Translations under genes and position numbers: made by a program | The notes under the pieces: generated by a model | Told to the model about the DNA's origin: nothing | The model's input: only the letters and a program-made list of their open reading frames with translations | Database searches by the model: none | Assembly (NCBI RefSeq): GCF_050948215.1 | Contig: NC_135151.1 | Coordinates: 8,348,220-8,412,219, forward strand | DNA: 64,000 nucleotides | Direction of reading: 5' to 3' | From: Halictus rubicundus | Taxonomy: Eukaryota; Arthropoda; Insecta; Hymenoptera; Halictidae | Shown here: in pieces, positions 11,700-23,600 of the stretch | Layout: every line of letters begins with the position of its first letter | Position numbering within the stretch: position 1 is the stretch's first letter

Positions 11700-14600
11700 A
11701 TGAGTCCGTTCATCGGGTATGTGAAAGAAAAAATTAAACATCGTCTACCACGAAACATGTCCTCGGAGAAGGATTTCTCTTGTGTCGGAGGACTCGAGAA
11801 ACACATCAGGGTAGTTAAGGAGACGGTTCTATTTCCGCTTATGTACGGAGATGTATATGCGAAATTCAACCTGAAACCACCGAGGGGCTTACTCTTTTAT
11901 GGGCCTCCTGGTAAACTAAAACGTTCTACGGTTCGTAATAAGGTACAATGTTGTATGAAACGTCATTCCCGATTGACGATCGCTGTCTCGCAGGTACAGG
12001 AAAGACCCTTGTGGCCAGTGCGTTGGCTGTAGAATGCAGCAATTCTGAACGCAAAGTCTCATTCATATCCCGCAAGGGTTCCGATTGCCTCAGCAAATGG
12101 GTTGGTGAAAGCGAAAAGAAGCTTCAGAAAATATTTTCATTGGTGAATATATTTCATTAATCTTTTCTGGGTAAGGTAATCTAAAAGGCAAGAGTTACTT
12201 AATTGTATACCTTCATTAATTAAGCGTGCGTGGCCGGTTATCAAATTTTTAAAACTGGAGATTATTTGAAACCAGGAAGAAAGAGTTATGGAACATTTCA
12301 ATACGATCTTACAATTAGCTTGTAATAGACTTTAACCCTTCGAGTGCTTATTTAAATTACAGAAACTAATAAAAGAGACATCGATTTATTTTTATGATGT
12401 AAATTATCTTTAACTGTCGTAAATGATAAGAAAATATGTTTCCGCTCGGGTGAGGGGTTAAACTCTACTTCGTGGACCATTTTTTAAAAAACGTTTCCCT
12501 TTAAGAACACATAAAGAAAAGCTTTTGAAATCAAAAGTTTTAGTTTCATTAAAACTTACACAAATAATTTGAAAACGAAAGTTTCGGTCATTATAACAAA
12601 TACAGAATACTATTTTATGAACAGTATTGTTATTTATTTGCAATATTTATGTAGATTATGTAGATAAGTTCGAAGCTTCTTTGTGTTTCTTTTATAGTAC
12701 CGCGCCATAAGGTTTTTATTCGACTTGCACTCATTGTCAGTCAGTTATGTTCAATCCCATAATTTCTGTAATTATGCAAATATTTAAGAAAACGTTTTTT
12801 TTTTTAATTTCTATACTGCTGTACCTTTTTACTTATCGTAATAATTGTTAGTACACAATTAAAACACATTTTGTGTTGCATAACGTTAGTACATGTATAA
12901 ACGTGTTTAATATCAATATTATGTTATTTCAATATCCGTTCGTAATTATTAGCCGCAGTTACCGCGCATCACATTGTCGTAGGCCTGAAATTGTGCCATG
13001 CCCTATGCCAGCCGTTTGCAATTGTTGGCTTGCGAGCCATACGCGTGTCCTCTTCCCACTCCTGAGACCCCCACCATGATTTTATGGAGTGTGGGAGAAG
13101 GGGGCGGGGGGCTAGGAACCTTTATAGGAGGTTGTCTCCAGGAGAAATAAAAGCATGGTAGGGTTTTATGAAGTGACCAGTGGTGGGGGAACCTGCACAC
13201 TGGTAGTAGGGATCGTGATGCAACGACGGGGAAGAAGTTGCTCAGCTCTAAATTAAGTAGTCCCGTCCAGCAAGCTTTGCTGAGGGCAATGTGACGTCCG
13301 CAGGCATAGCTGAGGGCAATGTGACGTCAGCGGGAAAAATATTGTCATAGGCTGAACCATCGAAAGGAGGCGTGGTTTATTTGCTCGCCAAGTCGCTAAT
13401 GTCCGGGGAGCCAAATTCTCTGTCCGTAAGGGCGCGGGATGTACGGGACTGGATTAAGGGAACGTTTCAAGCTTGTTATTCGAACAGTTTATTATTATAG
13501 TAATGTGGTACACGAACTGCGTCCAACAACTTCGGGCGCTATACAAATTCATATTATCTGAATGATCAATGTAGCATCTTTTTGTAAATATATCTTTCAG
13601 GCCCAACAATCGAAACCTTGCATCATTTTTTTCGATGAAGTCGACGGACTGGCACCCGTAAGATCTAGCCGACAAGACTTCGTACACGCCAGCATCGTTT
13701 CTACTCTCCTGGCCTTGATGGACGGCTTGGAAAACAATTCCGAGATCATAGTAATTGGAGCAACGAATAGAATCGATGCTATTGATCCAGCGTTGCGGAG
13801 ACCCGGTCGGTTTGACAGAGAATTGTACTTTCCGTTGCCATGCTACAAAGCGAGAAAGGAAATACTTTCGGTACCACTAGTTATAAACAATTATAAAGGT
13901 TTCAACTTCAAACGTCCGTATAGTAGGTTAATCTAAAATAATATCGAACAATTTAGGTATGAATAGATTACTTAGTTAGAACAGAGTAAACAATTTGTGG
14001 TACGGATCATTTGTGTCAGATTTTCTTTTATTTTTATGTCAGCATTATAAGTCAATGTGGGTATGATCGCTAGACTAAGGATTTATGACAAAAATGCGAG
14101 AATGAAATTTCAAACAGTAGAATGATTAAAAAAATCTAAGAATGTTGATACATTACATACAACTTATTGAAACTATGAAAGTGAGAATTTCTGTTTGATT
14201 CAGGTGTCTTGCTATTCATCCAAATAATTTTTATTTTGCATGAAAATCCGCAGTCCAATGATCACAATATGAAGAAATTTTCATTTGCGGTAGAACGTAG
14301 CTGTAGAAGACAGTATTTATTAATTGTGACATAATGAATTTATGAATGTAAAATGCTCAGGAGTCAAAATTTTCATTCTGTTGATAGGTGGTCATTGTTA
14401 GTCAGCTTGTCAATTGCTACTCTCAATATGTAACCGTACGTGTACTATGCTGATTCGCTCGAGCCGCATATGCCCTATTCCCATAGACCAGAGCTGCTCA
14501 GCATGCCTATTAGCGGGCAAGGGCGACCGCCGATGCCCGTGGGCACAGCTACGGGTAAAACTACGGGCAAATGGTTTAGCGGAGTGGAGGTAGGCCGTAG

Positions 14601-17600
14601 CACAGCCGTAGCTGGCCACGTGGCTGTGACAATACGTCTGACAAAAACATGCAGCTTTGTCCACGGCTACGTTCCCACCGTTCTGTGAATGCCTAGTGCA
14701 AAAAAATCGCTGCCCGTAGGGGCAGACGCTGAACAGCTCTGCCATAGAACCTACGGCAGGCATGGGTAACTAGTGCTCTGAGACTCGATGACGTAGAATC
14801 GGCTTCCCCCACTATCGCGCGCCTATCCGTAAGGCAAGTAAAGCGAGGTCGTATTCCCCTCTCGCGCTGCTGCTAGTCGACCTGTCGCGGCAGGCCGGTC
14901 GGGCGACCGGAGCGCGATAGTGGGGGTAGCCGATTCTACGTCATCGACTTTCGCAGTACTGGTTGCTCAGGCCTGCCATAAGGCATGTGGGCATATGGGA
15001 ATACGTCTTCTAACTGTTCTGAGCTTCGACTATACATATATCTGTGGTTCCAAGGAAAAACGCCGCATGTCACAATTTCAAAAAATTTAAGTATATGCAT
15101 TGATTGAACTTTATAATATAGGATTTACGTATTTCCCAGAAAAAAAGTCATGAAAACAAATTCTACAGGCTCAAAAAAATAATGCTCATAACTTTAACCG
15201 GCAATATCTCGAAAGTAAACACATGAGACATGCAGCGTTCTTCCTCACAACCACAGATATATGTAGTTATAGACCTGGCTTCAAATAATTGCCTTGAAGC
15301 CAAGATTAAATCATCTACGAGGTGACAGTTGTGGGCAAAGTGCTATTTAGTCTGCTGGGAAGTCGCAGACCTTGAAGCTAAAGCGTTAGAGGGGGAAGAG
15401 TATTTCATTCTTCTGACGTCAGTTGTGGGCACTTTTCTCCGTTATTTTGGGTTCACTGCGTCCTATGCATATCCTATACCTATGACGGATTTATAAGTAT
15501 ACAGGATGACCCAACAAGGACCAATCAGAGCGCTGCTACAGCGGACAGATTCCGGCTCAGCGACAGGTCTCGCTGAGTGTGGTGTTGGCATTGGCCGAAC
15601 CGGAAGTCCTTAGCTGTAGCCGCGCTCTGATTGGTCCGTGTTTTTCGTTAATAATTCTTTAACAAAGCCGCGAAGAATATTTTCGTAAAGGGAAAGGTTA
15701 TTTTAAATGACCACAGGAATCACCCCTTTAAAGGACGTACAATATCTTTAGGACATCAAGATAAATTTAAGATAAACCAAGATTAATTCTTCTATACGAG
15801 AGTAAACTTTATTCACTATTAACTTAGCTTTTGTCTATTTTGTCGAGAACAACACGCTACACACAGCTAAATTGTTCAACTATTTTCTCATAGCAACTTC
15901 TTGAGACTGGAAAGTTGATATTACGCATATTATTAGGTGCACGTTAAAAGTTGGAAGCATAAACCGCCCCAGAAGTTTTTAGCTTATGTGGCATCGAAGA
16001 CGGTTGGATTTTGTGGCAGCGATATACAAGCGCTATGCGCTGAAGCTGTTATGTGCTGTGTTCGAAGGAACTACCCAGAAATATATACATCAAAAGCGAA
16101 ATATCAAATCAGCGAGCGACATCTTAAAGTAATTATATGTAATACAAATAAGAATTATTTAGTTTTTATTTAATCGCTTTTCTATTAAACAGACACACCC
16201 CATATATCCATAAAGTTTTTTTTATTCAGAATTCAATTCTCTCTTCAGCTATAAGATTAAAATTGACCCTTAATAACACTGTCCAACAAAATTAAACTTT
16301 TTTCGACTTTTGCAATACCTGTTGGGTGATTCTTATACACTTTGTCATCCTAAAACCGAATCTGAAAGTAGAATTGCTCCATCACGCAACGTTTTCGAAA
16401 AATTTTGGTTTTTGTAAAAATGCCCGATTTTGATACGAAACGACGTGTTACGCAAAAACTAAACACGCGAGAAAGTTCAAATTTGAGTCAAGAGATAGAG
16501 GGGACTCTCCTCTACATATTCATATAGTCAATTATATTTTTATGTACTTCCTAATAGTTGTAAATGGTTGTTAAAGTTTGAAAATGTGCCGACGCGGGTA
16601 CTTTGTACGCTCTATTTTTGTATTTATGTGAAAAATCCTTTATCTAGCAGGAATTTACTATACAGGAATGCATTCTACAGACATTTCTGGTAAAGAAACC
16701 ATTCACGAAAAGTATTTGGTTCCCTTAATGTACGAGAAGGATCAGAAAATGTTAATTGACAGCGTGTGCGCGACGCGTTCGCGCCAGACGGCCATTGCAG
16801 CCTTTTCGCGACTCGCCAGGGCCGTCGCTATGCGTAGTCGACGTTGGTACCACTCAAGTATGTCTTTGCTTACTATGCTTAATTAAATACATTTTTTTGT
16901 CTTTTTGGGTGCCAATCATTACAAAAGATTATAAAAATACGAGTTATATTCACATTTCATTGTGGAAATGCTTAATAAAGAAAATTGACCGCAGCAATGC
17001 GGTGACTGGAAAATTTTATTTTCAGTAATTGTTGTCTTATTTTTGTAATTGTAATACCAATGGACATTCAAGATTCTTCCGATTAAAATAAGTCCAAACA
17101 CTATGTAAATGGGACTATTTTTATCGATTTTATTGATCGAAGTACATAATTAAGACATAGATCGCTCTATATTAAATCGATAAAATCTCGCGGAAGTGTA
17201 TAAATCAGCCGGACTGTTTTTGTTATATTCATGACGAAATTATTTTAAAATCAAAACAAGGAATACAATTCCAGCATTAATCTTTCATCAAGATATTTCA
17301 ACAATGAAAAACGTTACAAAGGAAAAGACTTATGTGCGGATGCTTGCTGATTACTGCTGGACACTTATTATTGAAAATCGGGATACCAGGAACAAACGTC
17401 AAGCAAGGCGGAAACATTTTTAATTTGTTTACATCAGAAATAGGTAAGTTTTTGTATTCAATTTTCTTTATTAAGCATTTCCACAATGAAATGTGAATAT
17501 AACTCGTATTTTTATAATCTTTTGTAATGATTGGCACCCAAAAAGACAAAAAAATGTATTTAATTAAGCATAGTAAGCAAAGACATACTTGAGTGGTACC

Positions 17601-20600
17601 AACGTCGACTACGCATAGCGACGGCCCTGGCGAGTCGCGAAAAGGCTGCAATGGCCGTCTGGCGCGAACGCGTCGCGCACACGCTGTCAATTAACATTTT
17701 CTGATCCTTCTCGTACATTAAGGGAACCAAATACTTTTCGTGAATGGTTTCTTTACCAGAAATGTCTGTCGAATGCATTCCTGTATAGTAAATTCCTGCT
17801 AGATAAAGGATTTTTCACATAAATACAAAAATAGAGCGTACAAAGTACCCGCGTCGGCACATTTTCAAACTTTAACAACCATTTACAACTATTAGGAAGT
17901 ACATAAAAATATAATTGACTATATGAATATGTAGAGGAGAGTCCCCTCTATCTCTTGACTCAAATTTGAACTTTCTCGCGTGTTTAGTTTTTGCGTAACA
18001 CGTCGTTTCGTATCAAAATCGGGCATTTTTACAAAAACCAAAATTTTTCGAAAACGTTGCGTGATGGAGCAATTCTACTTTCAGATTCGGTTTTAGGATG
18101 ACAAAGTGTATAAGAATCACCCAACAGGTATTGCAAAATTTTTTTGGTGTTGGACAGTGTAATCAGAAAAACTCAAGAGGATAGAAAAAAACTAATTATT
18201 ACATTATATACTATTCTTGAAACCATACAACTTGTGTTTTATCCATTTTTTTATATACCAAATAATTTGCAAGTAATTTAGTTGCCACTCTTGCAATTAG
18301 CTCAATCAGGGTGCCACAAAATGATAGGCCATGGCCATTATAACGTGATTCTACAGCCTCAATTCGGTGGATATGTATTGACTCTTGAGAATGTGACTCG
18401 ACGCGACTCTACACGTGACTGCACGATTACTAACCGAAGAGGATGAAAATGAACGGATTTATATACCCTAAAAATAAATAGGGTGCTCTGTTCATAATTT
18501 GATGTCACGTAGGGTCACATTCTAGTTTTTTGTCACTTTCCATTCGATTGGGTCTAAGTTCGATCTTTGTTTAAAAGGGTTAACGAGAGGTTATCTAGGA
18601 TATTTCCTATCAGAAACTATCTTGACAGATTCCAGAAGGGAACGTTTTCAAGATTTTCATATCAACCCCTTCCCGTGCTATTTACCTCGACGAAATCCGG
18701 GCCCAAGCGGTAGGGGTCAACGCGCGGTAAACAGACCAGAGTGAGGCTCGAGAACAGTCACAATACGAGCTGAAATGTAAATACCTGTGATATCTGTGAC
18801 TCGTGATGTTTACGTTTGGCAGATTTTCACTCCACGAGTCCTACTCGTGATGTTTACGTTTGTGCCACAATCTTCATCACGAGCCAAACTCGTTAAAATA
18901 CGAGAGCGGATTAAGAAATCGTACGGTATCTCTTCTATAAATAAAGGGGTCTGTTAGGACATTTTTCGTTCTCAGAAAAAGAGTTTAGAAAATTCTAATC
19001 GAAATAAACGCGGAGAGAGCTTCTCCATACGTAAGAATGCAATTGAAAAAAATTTTCGATTTTTGACCTTAAATTTTCAAGCTCAAGGTCAATTTTGCGG
19101 CAAGTTATTTACATCAATATCTACCAAACCGAGGGTGGAGAATCACGTTATGATGGTAATGACATATCATTTTGTGACACCCTGTGGTTTCCATTGCACG
19201 TGTTCTCGTAATAGGTCGAGAAGCAAGATTTCCTGAAAGCTCAGCAAAACATCGTGCCAGCGTCTCATCGCATTTCGGTCGCGCCTGTGAAATCTTTGTC
19301 GTACAAGATGCAGCCTCTGCTCCAAGACAATTTGTCACGCATTCTGTCACAGCTCGATATCCTTTGCCCAATAGGAATGTTAATCTGCGACGTCATGTGA
19401 GTATTAGGTCACAATCCAGTTAAACTGCTCTTACAATTAGATAAATCATGCACACGTTAAGCTGACGTTTCCCAGTTGTCCGCCGCGAATCAATTTCTTA
19501 TGGACCCTTGGAATACACGTCAAAGATTTAGTCGACGTTTTTAAAACAATAACAATCATTTTCGTGTTTCATTTTTCTTAAAACTACCCAGTAAGCAAAA
19601 TGCTTTGAATCTGCCACCAAAATTTGACTCGGAATTGCCATCCATCTGTATCCGCATTACCATCGGTATTCCAGTGCAAAGTCTGCCATGACAAATTCGA
19701 GCCAAACTTTGGCTTCGATCAGCCTTCGTTATAGAGGGCAGGTCCGTCGCAATAAGAACGGGCGTAACCTTGTTCTGAAAGTAAATATCGGGAAAAATCG
19801 GAATAAACGATGGGGGGAAAATTGAATTAAATTTAGAAATATATTTATTTTAATCTTAATCTAATATATTTTTATTTTACAGATATTTATATTATTTATT
19901 TTTTTTTATATATATAATCTTAAGAAATAATACTATACAAGTTACATGAAGGAAATAAAAACTATATAAAATAACAATTATCATAAACAAGCTGTTATAA
20001 AATAAAAAATAAATATTCAAATCTTAAAATAATGGAAATAAAACCCTCGAATGGAAAATAAGGTATGGGGACGCTTAAGAAGAGTTTAAGAACTATTACA
20101 AGAAGAAGGTTACGTCCGTTCTTAATGCGACGGACCTGCCCTCTATAACGAAGCCAAAGTTTGGGTGGAATTGAGAGTAGCACGTGCCAGAAAATTTCTC
20201 CAGCTACAAATTGAGCTATATTTTGTCTTGATTCTCTGCGTAATAAAGGCAAAAACTTGAAGCACGTTTCTGACGTCAGATTTCATGATATCTTTTCTTA
20301 TTTTTATATCGTCTTTTTATTTTTGCTGGTATAGTAATTAATGGTTATAAAAAGATGAAAACCAGTTGGGAGATTGTGTTACAGCACTGGGAAAGCCCCG
20401 TCCAGATCGGCCAACTGCCCGAGGATTTTATTATGTGGCAACGATGACTCCCACACTCGTCATCTGGGACCGGCATTGCTGCATACGTTGGAGCACCTTC
20501 CCTGTCATGTGTTAGACGTTACGACCTTATTCGAAGAAACGGGCAAAGCGGCAGAAGAAGCTATCATTCAAGTAACTAAATGCAGTCGAATGTTCAAGTA

Positions 20601-23600
20601 AAAACCGAAAGCCTCGGCGTCTAATCGTAATGCTTTTCGTTGTTTTATTAACTATTTCGCAATTCATTTGATCTGTAAAAGAGAGCCTGCTGCTCGGGCG
20701 CCAGGCACCGGAAGAGTGCCTCGCGAAACGCGACAATTTCTCGTCCTCGGGAGAAACCGAGGGCGAGGGTCGGACCTTCGAGTATCGCGAGACGGAAAGA
20801 ATACGCGAACGGTTTGAAGGTTTGGACACGGGAATAACGGGGACAGCTCTCACGGCAGGGCGTATCTCGCAGGTCGAAAGAAATCTCCACGATATTGGTT
20901 CTAGTTTTTTAATCGTAATCAAATCGTACAAAATACGCAGCCGCACCCGAGAGCCCGCACTCTTCATACAGAATTTAGCGAATGGTTGGAATATCGCAGC
21001 GCGTGGTTGTCATGAGATGAAACTCCACAATCGTACAGTAAAGGTCAATGCATACCTCACAGGCCAGTCCAGCCGACTCAACATTACAACCCTGGTTTTG
21101 GTTCTAGCGTTTAGGAGCCGACAAGCCTGCCAGGCTTTGAAACCGAGTTTCTTCTCTGGCCTTTTTCAGATGGCTTTTCGAGAGCGCGTTGACAGATCTC
21201 TGCTGTGTATGCCACAAAAAAAAAATGTTTTTAGGGGCTCCACAGCTCCTTAGATAAACTATCCGTATCTCTCCTTTACAACACCATGGAAATAGGAAAC
21301 GTTTCGACATTTAGTGAAACAGCATCACACATATGTACGAAAATTATACATATAAAATTATATAGAAATTATATAGAAATGTAATTTCTTAATGAAAATA
21401 TATTAGAAACATCTTTGTTCTGCAAATTTTACCACCAGTTAAAGTGTAAAAAAAATTTTTTAAATATGGTCGTATTCTACGATTCTTCTTCTTTAAAATT
21501 CCGTTTTTTAATTCGCGGAGCATTAAAAATTGCAAATATTGGGTACTTGGAACTGTTATAAAAATTTAATAGGTTGAAGGGAAAGTTCTGTCGTATTTTA
21601 AAGAAAACATTTTAATCAATTTGTAAAAATATATGTTTAATTTTACTCAATGATATAATTCCCATTATTTGTAAGAACTTGTTGCCATTTTTCAGGTAAC
21701 CTGTCCATTCTTGTTTCCCAATAACTCAATAGCAACATGTGTTTGTGATTTACAAGCAAAATTACCTGCTTAGGAATGGTACGCAGGGCGATAATGCAGG
21801 TAGAAGGTGTTGTACCGTTCCGTTAGCCCAAGCCCATCATTTTTATGACGGGCAAGGTAAATGAGGCTAGCGTAAAAATTAGTTTCTACGACGAGTTTTA
21901 ACTACTTTATGACCACCGTCCGACGAAAACACGAAGGAAAACACACGGTCAACACGTGCTGGAAGTGACTTCCCCATTCTAAATCATAATATCGCACCTC
22001 CTAGTCGGAAAACATAACGATAGATACTATTTTTATCAAGAAATTCCCGTGTTATTAATTCCATGATATTCGACGTAAGCTATGGGTTATAGCAGTGGGC
22101 TAAGATATTAAACTGTTACCGCCCACTACTACGCGATTGTAGGGGGTGGCAAGACGCCATTTCGTATGGGTTCGAAGTGGTGACATTGTATTGATACGAA
22201 TGCGCGGCCGATTGGTTCAGAGTGGAAGAGGCAGGCCTCGTTTCACACGCATTTTCGGCTGTATTCGAAATACATATTGGCTACAGCCGTCACACATATG
22301 TACATACCATGTAGCGTGTGACGTTCGACGTCAAAACATTGGGCCTACGGGCGTGGCTGAGATGGAGATAGGTTTGTTAGTATAGTAATAAATTGTTATT
22401 TTGTTTGTTATAACGTTTAAATTTCTTAACAACGTATTCCCCATCTATTACCACGACGAACTCTGAAAAGTTCTGGTTGATAGCTTTTTAAATAAACACA
22501 GTATGTTCATTCTGCCTTCGTTTCGCCACGCCACGAGCCTGATAGACTCTAGCATTGGCCTGGGAACCCCTGGGGTTCTGGTAGCGAGCCTCTCGAATCC
22601 TCTCAAGTGGCTTTCCCGGACCCTAAAATTCACATAAACTGGGAAAAACCGCCAGGCTTGCCGGCCTGTGAGGTATGCATTGACCCTAATTCGGTACTTT
22701 ATATGAGCCTCGTCGAGACGAGATTTCGCGGAACGCGGATGGACGACGCAATTAGAATGGGAAGGTCGCGATAGTTCCCGGAACGGAACAGGTAGTCGAC
22801 GCGCTCAACGCACCATGCGCACATACGTATTTACTATTTCCGCCAGATTGTGGGTCTCTCAAAACCATTCCATTTACTTGTTATCCGATCGAGCTCGAAC
22901 TTTGCACAGAATTTTTTTATTAATTGGCACAATTCAAGGGGGGGGGGGGCGTAAACAAAAATTTTTTCCAAATTTTTGTCAACAGTAAATAAGAGCTACC
23001 CTAACCAACCACATAATTACAGTTACATCAAATTTGATTGTATCATTTAGAAAATGAAGATGGCTCGACGGAGTTTACCGTCCTTACTTTACGTGCCGGA
23101 TATCTTAGCTTGGTGGGATTTAGTTGACGAAGCAGCGCGAGTCGTATTCACATCGCTGATGCATGGTTTAGATCAGTCCGTGTACATGCTAATTTTGACC
23201 ACAGCAAACTGTTCAGTAGAAGAACTGCCGAAAGACGTAAGAGAAAATGCTATACGTTTTCTGCATACATATTTCCTGCGTTACAGTTATCCAGAAGCGA
23301 AAACAATTAAAAAATTAAAGATTAATTTATTTGTCTTAAAATCAAAAAGACGAAATTGCTTCTACGTTATTATGTAGAATTGCAAGGAATAGGAACTTTA
23401 TAGACATTCATTTCATCCTACTAAATTCTTCTAAAATTTTCGTTACTTTGTAAATACCTTACTTATGTACCCATTTTTGTCATAAATGTATAGAACTCAC
23501 AGTCTGTTTCAAACTGTTGTATTAAAATTAGGCATAATTAAATTAAATTTCATATGTGTGTATGTATAATACCAAAAACTTTAAACTTCACTTGTAGATT

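Larger units (their letters stand above)
16277..18159. mobile_element. palindromic CACTG-ended element carrying an inverted exon pair
   Basis: Two arms of about 700 bp, 16277-16988 and 17458-18159, are inverted copies that look essentially identical except for a small indel near the ends. Both ends begin CACTGTCCAACA and the element is flanked by TAA on each side (16274-16276, 18160-18162), as expected for a 3-bp target duplication. CACTR ends with a 3-bp duplication fit the CMC (CACTA/Chapaev) group (inference). Each arm contains a well-formed exon. The 469-bp spacer holds a half copy of the MITE at 2293-2586 and a short transposase-like frame at 17304-17423. The element sits in intron 4 of the ATAD2-like gene (16129-19214). 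Confidence 0.75.

Noticed and set aside
16668..16886. Open frame considered as an exon of the ATAD2-like gene
   Set aside because: Exon 4 and exon 5 of that gene join in phase 0 and match ATAD2 without it; the segment needs phase 1, would introduce a stop in phase 0, and exists as an identical inverted copy at 17560-17778.
19184..19423. 79-codon plus-strand frame in the region of exon 5
   Set aside because: The true reading frame is another one (VEKQDF, IVPASHR, LQDNLSRILSQL), which matches the ATAD2 linker; this frame is a shadow.
20648..20967. Minus-strand frames in the GC-rich block of intron 6 as a gene
   Set aside because: Two overlapping frames with no recognisable protein; GC-rich composition alone lengthens frames here.
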